Assembly: GCA_021372055.1 (NCBI GenBank)
Contig: JAJFVB010000025.1
Span: forward strand, 1-32,236
Direction: 5' to 3'
Source of the DNA: Desulfobacteraceae bacterium
GTDB lineage: Bacteria; Desulfobacterota; Syntrophobacteria; Syntrophobacterales; Syntrophobacteraceae
Length of the DNA: 32,236 bases
Of this stretch, positions 16,836-24,579 are shown in pieces. The notes under the pieces were generated by a model. The model had not been told where the DNA came from. It was given only the letters and a program-made list of their open reading frames with translations, and did no database searches. Every line of letters begins with the position of its first letter. The first letter of the stretch is position 1. The position numbers and the translations under genes were made by a program.

Positions 16836-17272
16836 CATCTCCGATTACTGCAAATCAGCTCTGCGCCGTGTGGGGACGGTTACGGAAGCGCTTTTGCCGG
16901 CGCACTCCGGGAACCGTTTCCGCACGGTCGCAGAAATTCCCGCTTTCGGCCTCATGGAGGATCACCCTCCAAAGCGGATCAAGGGATAAATGAAAACAAT
17001 CCATTTATTCCCGGCCGGGCACGTATTCCGCCGGTAGCTATTTCGCGGGTATGAAAACGCTTTATTCCTATCTTTTTGAACACTCCGCTTAACACACGCT
17101 TCCATTTTTCAAACCGTCATCGATATCTCCCGAGGCGAGTATCTATTGGACCAAGGTCCAATTGCCCGCCTCTTGGAGAACTGATAGAGAGAACCCATGT
17201 CGGCGAGCTTTTTCGGCCGGTTTCAGGAGGCCGTTAATCGGATTGTAACTGCAGCTCAATGGGAGAAATGGC
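16836..17272. other. 437-bp intergenic region before the HTH gene
   Basis: No gene is supported. It contains the palindromic site at 17132-17172. No clear promoter hexamers were found by eye. Confidence 0.6.
17132..17172. promoter_or_regulatory. Palindromic operator-like site upstream of HTH/REC genes
   Basis: The core ATTGGACCAAGGTCCAAT (17145-17162) is two perfect 8-base inverted arms around AA. Outside it, GAGGCG (17132-17137) and CGCCTC (17167-17172) pair again, giving a nested dyad of 41 bases. It lies 101 bases before the small HTH gene, fitting a repressor operator or a structured RNA element. No T-run follows. Confidence 0.5.
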
Positions 17273-17482
17273 ATGGAAAGAATGGAATGGTACCTGCCGG
17301 TGTCACAGGCGGCTGAGATTCTGGGATGTCATAGACGCGAAGTCTACAGGCTGGCCCGAATGGGGCAGCTCTCATTCGTGAAATTGCCCGACAGCGAAAT
17401 CAAAATTTCCGAACAGTCGATCCTGCATTTCCATGGATCTGCGATAAACGCTTCGCAGGCGGCAGGCGCCGCCGCATGGTAG
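17273..17482 (+). CDS. Small helix-turn-helix (excisionase/MerR-like HTH_17) protein
   Basis: 69 residues. Residues 6-50 form a winged HTH of the excisionase family: WYLPVSQAAEILGCHRREVY (6-25) is the HTH itself and RLARMGQLSFVKLPDSEIKI the wing. Such proteins bind DNA as regulators or recombination directionality factors; no integrase is adjacent, so a regulatory role is more likely. ATG at 17273 with GGGAG eight bases upstream. The gene lies just downstream of a palindromic site and 106 bases before a response-regulator gene. Confidence 0.75.
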   Translation: MERMEWYLPVSQAAEILGCHRREVYRLARMGQLSFVKLPDSEIKISEQSILHFHGSAINASQAAGAAAW

Positions 17483-17588
17483 TCTCGCCGCCCACTGCAG
17501 GCCTCTGAATCACATGCGACGACAAACAGAGTGGCACTGCAATGTCTCTAACCAGTATCGTCAAAACGGTTGCTCAAAGGTGGATAGA

Positions 17589-17984
17589 ATGTCTTCTTTT
17601 GAGACAAACTCCAGGGGCGGTCAAATCCTGATAATCGTAATAGATGGCGACCCTTCCGTGAGACGCGCTCTCAAAAGGCTCCTCCGCTCCGCAGGATACC
17701 AGTCCGCGGTGTACGCATCCGTGAAGGATTTCATGAAAGAGGCTCTTCCCGAGGCATGCCTGCTTATTATGGACAGCCAAGCCTCGGACCCGAATGGTTG
17801 CGACCTGCTGAAGGCGCTATCGGCAAAGGGGCTGCCGATAATCTTGACCACGGCCCACGACAGGCAAACGATAAAGGCGCGTGCGATGAGCAGCGGTGCC
17901 GTTGCCTTCCTTCAAAAGCCCTTCGAGGACCAAGTCCTTCTGGAAGCCATCCGGGAGGGAATCTCGAAGGCCCTGCCCTATTGA
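17589..17984 (+). CDS. Single-domain response regulator (REC only)
   Basis: 131 residues comprising one receiver domain of the FixJ-like type and no output domain. Acidic pocket D19/D21 (VIDGDPS), phospho-acceptor D62 (LLIMDSQAS), T87/T88 (ILTTAHD) and K110 (FLQKPF) are all present, so it should be phosphorylatable. The usual C-terminal LuxR HTH is missing; the frame ends naturally with a stop after KALPY. The ATG at 17589 follows AGGTGG; reading further upstream adds a non-conserved tail. No histidine kinase is nearby. The preceding small HTH gene may be the DNA-binding partner, which is inference. Confidence 0.87.
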   Translation: MSSFETNSRGGQILIIVIDGDPSVRRALKRLLRSAGYQSAVYASVKDFMKEALPEACLLIMDSQASDPNGCDLLKALSAKGLPIILTTAHDRQTIKARAMSSGAVAFLQKPFEDQVLLEAIREGISKALPY

Positions 17985-18033
17985 CGACCGAAGACAATCT
18001 GCCGGCGCAGGATTCAAAACCGCACCGAATTGA

Positions 18034-19131
18034 TCAGAAGCGAAGCAGAGGCTTGATGGCGAATCCGCTGAGGGAATCCTCAACGGCGCGGTTGATCTCG
18101 GAAAAGGGATACTCCCGCACCAGCGTGTCGAAAGGAAACTTACCGGCCCCGTATTGCCGGATCATATAAGGAATAAATTCCTGCGGATCGCTGTCGCCTG
18201 CAATGCTGTCGAAGACCGTTTGCCCCTCCTGAACGGGGAAATCGTATTCGCTCGCCTCATCAACTGAAACCGCCAGCATCGAGAGCTTGCCTTCGGGCGT
18301 CAGGCATTTGAGCGCCTGGCCAAGTATCCGGGATCTTCCCGTAGTCTCGACCATGAGGTCCACCAGTCCGGCCGATTCCCTGATTTGCTCCGAAATGTCA
18401 TCCGCGCGAGCGTCGATCGTGAGCCACGCCCCCAGTTGCCGGGCGGTTTCGAGCCGCGCCGGCACGATGTCTACAGCAACGATCCGATCCACACCGGCGA
18501 GCCGGGCCGCCATCACGGCTCCCATCCCGACTGTCCCCGCGCCGAACACGGCAAGCGTCTGGCCGGGCTCGGGCTTGAGCTCGTTCAAAACGGTGCCCGC
18601 TCCCGCCTGCAAGCCGCATCCGAGCGGGGCAAGCATCGCGGGATCGTCCCCCCTCTGGCTGTCCACCACGACCACACTCCGCTCCCGCGCCAACGCCAGG
18701 CCGGCAAATGAAGACTGTCCGAAAAAACTCGCAGCCACCGGCTCCCCACTCGCGTCCCACATGGCCGGAGAGGAATAGCGGCTTGATCCGCCAAAGTTAA
18801 GAGAGCTAAAGGCCGTACAATGGGCAGGATGTCCCCGCTTGCATTGCGGGCATTTTCCGCAGGAGCTGAAGGAAAGGACAACCGTATCTCCCGGCCGAAC
18901 CCGCTCGACGCCCGCTCCGACCAGCTCCACCACCCCGGCCCCTTCATGGCCGAACACGGCCGGGAATTCCGATCCGAACAGACCGTCCCGCGCGGCGATA
19001 TCCGTGTGGCAGACTCCGCAGCCCGCCATTTTCACGAGCACCTCTCCGGGCCGGGGATCATCAAGCCGGACCTCTTCAATAACAAAGGGACCGCCGGGCC
19101 TGTGGACCACCGCGGCTCGCGTATGCAGCAT
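18034..19131 (-). CDS. Zinc-dependent alcohol dehydrogenase (MDR family)
   Basis: 365-residue medium-chain dehydrogenase of the class III/aryl-alcohol type, cytosolic, oxidising an alcohol or reducing an aldehyde with NAD. Catalytic zinc ligands: C41 in GCGVCHTD, H62-E63 in FGHEGAG, and the cysteine of APLGCGLQAG. Structural zinc cysteines: C91, C94, C97, C105 (CGKCPQCKRGHPAHC). The nucleotide loop is GAGTVGMGAV followed by DIVPARLE. ATG at 19131 with GGAGG eight bases upstream. It converges with the response-regulator gene and stands downstream of a hairpin repeat. Substrate unknown. Confidence 0.93.
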   Translation of the reverse strand: MLHTRAAVVHRPGGPFVIEEVRLDDPRPGEVLVKMAGCGVCHTDIAARDGLFGSEFPAVFGHEGAGVVELVGAGVERVRPGDTVVLSFSSCGKCPQCKRGHPAHCTAFSSLNFGGSSRYSSPAMWDASGEPVAASFFGQSSFAGLALARERSVVVVDSQRGDDPAMLAPLGCGLQAGAGTVLNELKPEPGQTLAVFGAGTVGMGAVMAARLAGVDRIVAVDIVPARLETARQLGAWLTIDARADDISEQIRESAGLVDLMVETTGRSRILGQALKCLTPEGKLSMLAVSVDEASEYDFPVQEGQTVFDSIAGDSDPQEFIPYMIRQYGAGKFPFDTLVREYPFSEINRAVEDSLSGFAIKPLLRF

Positions 19132-19161
19132 GATACGGACCTCCGTTTTTTCGGGACGTCA

Positions 19162-19267
19162 AGTTGATACCTCTCAGGACACCAAAGAGCGGGGGAATGA
19201 TTCCCCCGCTCTTTGGTGAGTCTCGGCGCTACGGCTGCCGGCCGTAGCGCCAAAATGAGCCGCGTAG
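19162..19267. repeat. Dispersed hairpin repeat, copy A
   Basis: This unit recurs at 28552-28664 (opposite orientation) and partly at 21624-21675. It contains a perfect 19-bp inverted repeat around one base (arms 19180-19198 and 19200-19218, core GGGGGAATGATTCCCCC) and a second perfect 11-bp stem (19225-19235 / 19241-19251). It begins with GTTGATACCTCTCAGGACAC and ends with AAAATGAGCCGCGTAG. It lies between the iron-sulfur gene and the alcohol dehydrogenase gene, and may also act as a terminator. No transposase is present. Confidence 0.8.
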
Positions 19268-19343
19268 AGACGTGGGAGTGTGATGGGAGCAGCTCCCCAC
19301 GCTTTTCTAAGGCCCGTGGGGTCCGCGCGCAACACACGAGCGT

Positions 19344-20186
19344 TTACCAGAGGTCTCGCGCGCGAGGGTGGTCCGATCTGGGCGCGAGAGCGATAGCATC
19401 GAATTCGCAGGCGCTGCGGCATATTCCGCAACCGTAACAGCGCACAGGATCGATGAGCGTGGTTCCGTCCGGCCCGGGCCGTATTGCGCCGAAGCGGCAC
19501 AAGCAACCGCATGCGCCGCAGCCCGAGCAGTTCCGCGCGTCAATTTGCGCCACGTATTCACCCCGGAAGAAAAGGTTAAGACCGTGACTGTGACAAATCA
19601 GGGCAAGGCAGTCGCGGCCGTCGCAGTTGCACAGCCCTCCGATGAATGGGGTCTTGAACGTCCACAGCGTGTGGACGAGACCCCGCTTTTCGAACCCTCG
19701 CTGCAGCTCGAGGGCCTCGGTAAGGGTCATCCTCTCGAAGAGTTTCTCCTCTGGGCCAGGCTTGAAGGATTCGAGGAAGGCGGCTTTGATGTCGAGAAGC
19801 TTTTCCGGATCGATTCCGAGACCGAAGCAGAAACTGTTATCGGTCCTTCCCGTCCGATTTTTGCGGCAGATACACGGAAAGCGCACAATCGATCCGGCAA
19901 GGGCAAGCACCCGCTCCACATCCTCAATCGGAACGACCTGACCGAAATGGTCCCGCCTGAAACGTTTTTCGAGAAGCGAAAAAGTCAGGCCGCGAAGCCA
20001 CGCGGGGGCTCTCGGCACCTTGTCCAGGGAGTCCTCGACCGCACCGTCATCCTCCCGGGCAGTCTTCCGCACGAAGTCCGATATAAACCGGCGCCTCTTC
20101 AGGTCGGAGAGGAGATCTTCCGCATAGTTCTCCGCCCTGAGGTACCAGGTTTTTCCCTCACCATGCTGATGGCAGAACTGGCACAT
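19344..20186 (-). CDS. Cysteine-rich 4Fe-4S ferredoxin-domain protein
   Basis: 280 residues, soluble, no signal peptide. The C-terminus is a classic 2[4Fe-4S] ferredoxin: C220/C223/C226/C230 and C250/C253/C256/C260 (CYGCGICRSAC). Further cysteines fall in groups: C2 and C5 (MCQFCHQHG), C105/C107 with C120, and C186/C188/C193/C198 (LCNCDGRDC), so one or two extra metal sites are possible. Probably an electron-transfer subunit; its partner is unknown. It is transcribed divergently from the nitronate-monooxygenase-like gene. ATG at 20186; the GAGG ribosome site is about ten bases upstream. Confidence 0.85.
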   Translation of the reverse strand: MCQFCHQHGEGKTWYLRAENYAEDLLSDLKRRRFISDFVRKTAREDDGAVEDSLDKVPRAPAWLRGLTFSLLEKRFRRDHFGQVVPIEDVERVLALAGSIVRFPCICRKNRTGRTDNSFCFGLGIDPEKLLDIKAAFLESFKPGPEEKLFERMTLTEALELQRGFEKRGLVHTLWTFKTPFIGGLCNCDGRDCLALICHSHGLNLFFRGEYVAQIDARNCSGCGACGCLCRFGAIRPGPDGTTLIDPVRCYGCGICRSACEFDAIALAPRSDHPRARDLW

Positions 20187-20293
20187 TACATAGAATCCTC
20201 TACGATATCACTCGCATCCACAAGATCTTTTGCCTTAACTAAAAAAACATAGTAACATAATAACTGTTTTTTGGATTTGAAGGTGTCAAAATC

Positions 20294-20318
20294 CCCGTTC
20301 GGAAATATTTCGAACGGG
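20294..20318. promoter_or_regulatory. Inverted repeat in divergent promoter region
   Basis: CCCGTTCG (20294-20301) and CGAACGGG (20311-20318) are perfect complements around a 9-base AT-rich centre. The site lies between the divergent iron-sulfur and FMN-enzyme genes, as expected for a shared operator. The rest of the 263-bp gap shows no gene. Confidence 0.45.
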
Positions 20319-20449
20319 AGGGGATGGTTCGCCTGAGCGGGTAAATCAACATAACACGGGTTCCGGGCCTCATTGGACTTGCCTTAACGACATTTATCTG
20401 CGATTATCCGTCGTCGTGGCATTCCTGAACTTCACTTTGGAGTATTTAT

Positions 20450-21547
20450 TTGACGTTTCCCAAGCTCAAAATCGGAGACATTGTCGCTCAGGTTCCCATC
20501 ATCCAGGGCGGAATGGGAATCGGGGTATCCCTCTCGGGCCTGGCTTCCTCAGTTGCGAACGTTGGCGGTATCGGGGTCATAGCGACCGCGGGCATTGGCG
20601 TTCTTAGCATCGAGCGCGAGTCGGACTATGTTGAGGCCAGCATAAACATCCTGCGCGAAGAGATCAGAAAGGCCAAGAAGGCGTCCAAGGGCATTCTGGG
20701 CGTCAACATCATGGTGGCCCTGACGAACTTTGCCGATATGGTCGAAACATCCATCGCCGAAGGCATAGATCTGATTCTATCCGGCGCGGGACTGCCGCTC
20801 GATCTGCCCAAGTACCTGAAAGAGGGGGTCAAGACCAAGCTGGTCCCGATAATCTCCTCCGCGAAGGCCGCGCGCATAATCTGCAAAAGGTGGCTCTCCC
20901 GTTACAGCAAGCTTCCGGACGCGTTTGTCGTGGAAGGTCCGATGGCCGGAGGGCACCTGGGATTCAGCTCCGCCCAACTCGAAGACCCTGAATACGCCCT
21001 TGAGAAGATCATTCCCGAAGTGGTGGAAGCAGTTGAATCCTTCGAACGGGAGCACGGGGTCAAAATCCCCGTCATCGCCGCGGGAGGGGTTTTCACCGGA
21101 GCCGATATACGTAAATTCCTCGGGCTCGGAGCCGCAGGCGTACAGATGGGCACCCGTTTTGTCGCGACTCACGAATGCGATGCGGACATAGAGTTCAAAC
21201 AGGCCTACGTGAAGGCGCAGAAAGACGATCTGATAATCATCGAAAGCCCCGTCGGAATGCCGGGCCGGGCAATAAAAAACGACTTTATAGCGAGAATTCA
21301 GGAAGGGTTGAAAAAGCCCTTCAAATGTCCCTACCACTGCATTACATCCTGCAACTGCACGGACAGCCCTTACTGCATCGCAATGGCGCTTACCAATGCC
21401 AAACGCGGCAATCTCAAGGGCGGATTCGCTTTTGCGGGAAAGAACGCTTACAGAGTGGACCGCATCATGTCCGTAAAGGAATTGGTCGGCGAACTCGAAG
21501 AGCAATACGACCAAGCCGCCGATCAACAACCGGCTCCTCAAAAATAG
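20450..21547 (+). CDS. Nitronate monooxygenase / FabK-like FMN enzyme with C-terminal Cys cluster
   Basis: 365-residue TIM-barrel flavoprotein of the NPD (2-nitropropane dioxygenase)/enoyl-ACP reductase II family. Flavin-binding motifs: PIIQGGMGIGVS (16-27), the histidine in GPMAGGHLGF (163-172), AAGGVFTGADIRKFLGLGA (210-228) and GVQMGTRF. After the barrel comes a cysteine group (C293, C297, C301, C303, C309) absent from ordinary nitronate monooxygenases but usual in homologues of anaerobes, then FAFAGKNAYRVD. The start is a TTG at 20450 with GGAG seven bases upstream. In an anaerobe an oxygenase role is unlikely; a reductase is more plausible. Followed by a bidirectional terminator. Confidence 0.88.
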   Translation: MTFPKLKIGDIVAQVPIIQGGMGIGVSLSGLASSVANVGGIGVIATAGIGVLSIERESDYVEASINILREEIRKAKKASKGILGVNIMVALTNFADMVETSIAEGIDLILSGAGLPLDLPKYLKEGVKTKLVPIISSAKAARIICKRWLSRYSKLPDAFVVEGPMAGGHLGFSSAQLEDPEYALEKIIPEVVEAVESFEREHGVKIPVIAAGGVFTGADIRKFLGLGAAGVQMGTRFVATHECDADIEFKQAYVKAQKDDLIIIESPVGMPGRAIKNDFIARIQEGLKKPFKCPYHCITSCNCTDSPYCIAMALTNAKRGNLKGGFAFAGKNAYRVDRIMSVKELVGELEEQYDQAADQQPAPQK

Positions 21548-21570
21548 AATTGCGTCAAGAAAAGAAAACA

Positions 21571-21612
21571 AAGCCCGGAGGACCTCGATAAGGTCTCCCG
21601 GGCTTTTTGTTT
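21571..21612. terminator. Bidirectional rho-independent terminator
   Basis: A GC-rich imperfect 14-bp stem (AGCCCGG.. / ..CCGGGCT) is followed by TTTTTGTTT on the plus strand and by a T-rich tract on the minus strand. It sits between the convergent FMN-enzyme and SH3-protein genes. Confidence 0.8.
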
Positions 21613-21623
21613 GCCGCTATCGC

Positions 21624-21675
21624 CTGGGGGAATCATTCCCCCGCTCTTTTGTTTGGTGTCCTGTTGAACGCAATT
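21624..21675. repeat. Dispersed hairpin repeat, copy C (short)
   Basis: It shares GGGGGAATCATTCCCCCGCT, then GGTGTCCTG and AACGCAATTC with copies A and B, but lacks the AGAGGTATCAACT segment and the second stem, and has a small insertion after CTCTTT. Lies between convergent genes. Confidence 0.65.
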
Positions 21676-21763
21676 CGCGGTATCGGCACCCCCCCCGCCA
21701 ATACTCGTCCCGGTCAGGCGTGATGGCCCTCTTTGCCCGTCGCATCAGGCCACGGGGAACCTT

Positions 21764-22426
21764 CTAGTAGTAGTACGAACCCTTCTTTTTCTTGCGGCTC
21801 CTGCCGGTTGCCCATCCGAGAAACCATCCGACGACAAGAATGCCCGCACCTGCCAGGAAAAACTGCATCTGCCTGGAGAATTTCAGGCTTTCGTTCTCCT
21901 GAACCAGCGTCTGTATGTTCTCCTGCGCGCTCGCCAGGCTGGTCTTCGCCGAGTCGTATTCCCCCTTGAGCTTTATGTAGTTCGTCGAACTGTTCTTGAG
22001 ATCCTCGTAGGCGGCATTTAGCTTTGTGAGCTTGTCCGTGAGTTCCTTTTCTTTCTGCAGCAAAGTCGCCTTCTCGCTTTCCGCGGCGGCGACCTGCTCC
22101 TTGAGCACGTCGTTTTCGGAACCCAGGACCTTGGCTACCGCGGAATCGGGCGGCCTCGCACCCACGAATTTGGTCTGCACCCAACCGTCCCGCACTTTCC
22201 CGTCGGGTTTGGTGTAGCGCACGTGTATCCAGCCGTTCGGGTTAACAAGTTCGACAGTCGACGCGGGAGGGAGCATAAGAAAAGTCTTGCCGGCACTCCC
22301 GGGGGTAGCCTGAAGGGGAATTTCCTGCGTGTCCGTAGTATATGCCTGGGTCGCGGAAGCCGAATCCGCACAGCAGAGCAATGCGAGAAAAGCCGCGCAG
22401 ACAAAACCCGATCTGAATCTTACCAT
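21764..22426 (-). CDS. SH3-domain/coiled-coil membrane protein, YgiM-like
   Basis: 220 residues with the TIGR04211/YgiM layout: signal peptide (1-26, cleavage after SASA), a bacterial SH3 domain (about 33-90, with GWIHVRYT and DGWVQTKFVG), a coiled coil (about 98-182), one C-terminal transmembrane helix (188-206, FFLAGAGILVVGWFLGW) and a basic tail. Expected to be anchored in the inner membrane with the SH3 part in the periplasm, perhaps binding peptidoglycan or polysaccharide. The ATG at 22426 is chosen from the signal peptide and GAGG nine bases upstream; the frame open further upstream is antisense to tatD and not coding. Its own TATAAT promoter is visible. Confidence 0.88.
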   Translation of the reverse strand: MVRFRSGFVCAAFLALLCCADSASATQAYTTDTQEIPLQATPGSAGKTFLMLPPASTVELVNPNGWIHVRYTKPDGKVRDGWVQTKFVGARPPDSAVAKVLGSENDVLKEQVAAAESEKATLLQKEKELTDKLTKLNAAYEDLKNSSTNYIKLKGEYDSAKTSLASAQENIQTLVQENESLKFSRQMQFFLAGAGILVVGWFLGWATGRSRKKKKGSYYY

Positions 22427-22483
22427 ATGTTTTCGCCTCGTAACCTGATAAGAATGTGCAACCTCTTCGGAAGATGAAAGGGC

Positions 22484-22512
22484 ATTATAGTTTCGCAGCA
22501 TAAGGGGGGCAA
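22484..22512 (-). promoter_or_regulatory. Promoter of the SH3-protein gene
   Basis: On the minus strand, TTGCCC (22512-22507) and a perfect TATAAT (22489-22484) are spaced 17 bases apart. The start near 22477 gives a leader of about 50 bases. Confidence 0.6.
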
Positions 22513-22564
22513 GAGAAAAGCCCTCCAACCAGTTTAAGCGCCAAAGGAAAGAGACCCGAGAGCC

Positions 22565-23356
22565 ATGCAAAATCCACCCGAACTGATCGATTCTCACGCA
22601 CATCTCGATTTCCCTGAATTCATCGATTCGATTCCCGCCACGCTCGACCGTGCCCGCGACTCCGGCGTAAGGACCATCATCACGATCGGAATCGACCTCC
22701 CAACCAGCCGGATTGCCGCCGATCTTGCGCAAAGGTACGATTCCATCTACGCCACGGCCGGCATTCACCCTCACGATGCGTTCATTGCCGACGGTCCCGC
22801 TCTGAAAGAACTCGAACTCATCGCCCGGGGCGACCGCGTAGTGGGCATAGGAGAAATCGGTCTCGATTATTTCCGGAACCAAAAGCCTCGCATCATCCAG
22901 CAGGAATGCCTCAGGCAGCAACTGGCGCTTGCCTGCAGGATCGACAAACCCGCGGTCTTCCATATCCGGGAGGCCTGGGAGGACTTTTTCGGCATAATCC
23001 CGGAGTTTGTCTCTTCGTTGCCCCCCTCGGTCATGCACTGCTTTTCGGGCGACTGGGAAATAGCCCGCAAGTGCCTCGATCTGGGCCTCTATCTATCCAT
23101 ACCGGGAGTCGTCACCTTCCCGAAGGCGGATGCGCTGCAGGAAGTCGCATCCCGCGCGCCCCTCGACAGGCTCCTCGTTGAAACCGATGCGCCCTATCTC
23201 GCCCCCGTCCCGCACAGGGGCAAGGACAACGAACCGGCCTTTGCGGCCCACACCGCGCGAAAAATCGCCGAACTCAGAGGGATTCCCCTGTCCGAACTGG
23301 CCGAAGCCACCACGAGAAACACACGAAGGGTTTTCCGGATAAAAGACGCAGGATGA
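22565..23356 (+). CDS. TatD-family metal-dependent hydrolase
   Basis: 263-residue TIM-barrel amidohydrolase-fold protein of the TatD/YcfH family, probably a cytosolic 3'-5' DNA exonuclease or related hydrolase. All usual metal ligands are visible: H11 and H13 (IDSHAHLDF), the glutamate in GIGEIGLDYF, the histidine in VFHIREAW, the histidine in MHCFSGDW and the aspartate in LLVETDAPYLAPVPHRGK. Full length. ATG at 22565 after GAGAG. It starts divergently from the SH3-protein gene. Assignment to one of the TatD paralogues (TatD, YcfH, YjjV) is not possible. Confidence 0.94.
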   Translation: MQNPPELIDSHAHLDFPEFIDSIPATLDRARDSGVRTIITIGIDLPTSRIAADLAQRYDSIYATAGIHPHDAFIADGPALKELELIARGDRVVGIGEIGLDYFRNQKPRIIQQECLRQQLALACRIDKPAVFHIREAWEDFFGIIPEFVSSLPPSVMHCFSGDWEIARKCLDLGLYLSIPGVVTFPKADALQEVASRAPLDRLLVETDAPYLAPVPHRGKDNEPAFAAHTARKIAELRGIPLSELAEATTRNTRRVFRIKDAG

Positions 23357-23539
23357 AAAATCATCCGCAAAAAGGAGCATCGGCAAAACACGGCGCGGGC
23401 AAATGTCCCGCCGGAGATAAGCGAAAAACGATCACACCGGCCGGCCTTCCGGCAAAGACGCCCTCAGGCGGCGGCGCCCAAGTTCACCGGGCAGGCACTC
23501 CCGGGAAAGAACACTCGCGGGACACCCGCCGCATACTCA

Positions 23540-24319
23540 TCACTGACGCATGCTTCCGGAGAGAAAGTCGAAATTATGCCGTTGCTGGCGCCGCAGAAAA
23601 TCGGCGATATTTTGAGGATTGAGCAGCCTCTGCTCGATGAAGTATTCACCGATCGGCCGCTGGATTTTCCTCTGCTGCCAGAGCAGCACCCTCAACTGAA
23701 AGGGGGTTATGAGCCCATGGTTCAAGAGCAGTTCCCCGATCCGCTCGCCCACCCGTTTGCGCCTCAGGAGAGCGCCTATCTGAAACTCCGTCATCCATCC
23801 CCATCGCTGCCCGATTTCACCCAACCTGGGGCGCTGCTTGTTTTGCCATACAAGCGCCTGTATCAAACTACGCCACGGAATTGCCCTGGAAAAGTACAGG
23901 AATTCACCAAACCGCAGGTGCCTTCGAGGAACTTCCGTCTGCCAATAGGACTGACCCGAAAAACCGGCGGGCCGCCTCGGCGAGGAAGGCCCGTTTGGCC
24001 GCTTATGGAATTCTTGCCTTATCCCGGAAAAGCCGGGGGTTTTTATGAACTTTAGGCTATCCCGCGATTTCAGATAGTTATTCAACAATTCATAGGCATT
24101 ATTTACCTGGATGAATCGCTCGGCGCACATCTTCTGATACTCAACCCCGCGCGATGCGAATCTGTCGGGGTGAGTCTGCAGCGCCCTTTTCCGGTATGCC
24201 CGCTGGATCTCGGGCTGTTCTATCGACAGCAGAATCTCCCTGGAGTTTTCTGCATGAGGAGGAAAAAGAATCTGAAAAGCGGCGAGAATTTCGGATTCAG
24301 GCAACAAGGGGTTGTCCAT
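23540..24319 (-). CDS. J-domain protein with four MshEN-type (c-di-GMP-binding) motifs
   Basis: 259 residues. Residues 9-83 are a J domain: helix II AYRKRALQ, HPD at 50-52, and helix III KMCAERFIQVNNAYELLN. A proline-rich linker (about 100-130) follows. The C-terminal half holds four 24-residue segments beginning R-(L/I/F)-G-E and ending L-x2-Q: 136-159, 165-188, 193-216 and 222-245. The pairs 1-2 and 3-4 are each joined by exactly five residues, the known MshEN arrangement. The third (RIGELLLNHGLITPFQLRVL...) is near consensus; the second ends in K instead of Q; the fourth begins P instead of R. The start at 24319 is chosen because the J domain begins there. Likely a DnaK co-chaperone, possibly controlled by cyclic di-GMP. 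Confidence 0.85.
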   Translation of the reverse strand: MDNPLLPESEILAAFQILFPPHAENSREILLSIEQPEIQRAYRKRALQTHPDRFASRGVEYQKMCAERFIQVNNAYELLNNYLKSRDSLKFIKTPGFSGIRQEFHKRPNGPSSPRRPAGFSGQSYWQTEVPRRHLRFGEFLYFSRAIPWRSLIQALVWQNKQRPRLGEIGQRWGWMTEFQIGALLRRKRVGERIGELLLNHGLITPFQLRVLLWQQRKIQRPIGEYFIEQRLLNPQNIADFLRRQQRHNFDFLSGSMRQ

Positions 24320-24368
24320 AGATGAAAGCCCTGCTAAAAAAATCACGGCACCATGGTGCTGCACTGTG

Positions 24369-24396
24369 TTGTAGACAGTGAACCGGTTGATACAAT
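24369..24396 (+). promoter_or_regulatory. Possible promoter for the UbiB-family gene
   Basis: TTGTAG (24369-24374), 16-base spacer, TACAAT (24391-24396). The -35 box is weak. It lies in the 260-bp divergent gap, which contains no other gene. Confidence 0.3.
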
Positions 24397-24579
24397 ATCG
24401 GCAACTCACCCGATTCAATTTAGCACGTGAGAGGCAAAATCTCCATTCCAAATCCCGCCGCTGCCGCCCCCTCCGCGTGAGTTCCGGGACAAACCGGCCC
24501 AACTTCTCGATCTTTATAAAAAAGGGCCGATGGGCTATATTCAGCTCCGATCGAACCGGCTGCTGCCGGAGCAACTTTT

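Noticed and set aside
19180..19218. Treating the perfect hairpin only as a terminator
   Set aside because: It lacks a T-run on either side and recurs with flanking sequence elsewhere, so it is listed as a repeat.
23353..23622. 89-codon frame overlapping the tatD stop by ATGA
   Set aside because: The overlap looks like coupling, but the product is low-complexity and basic, has no domain, and its end runs antisense into the J-domain gene.
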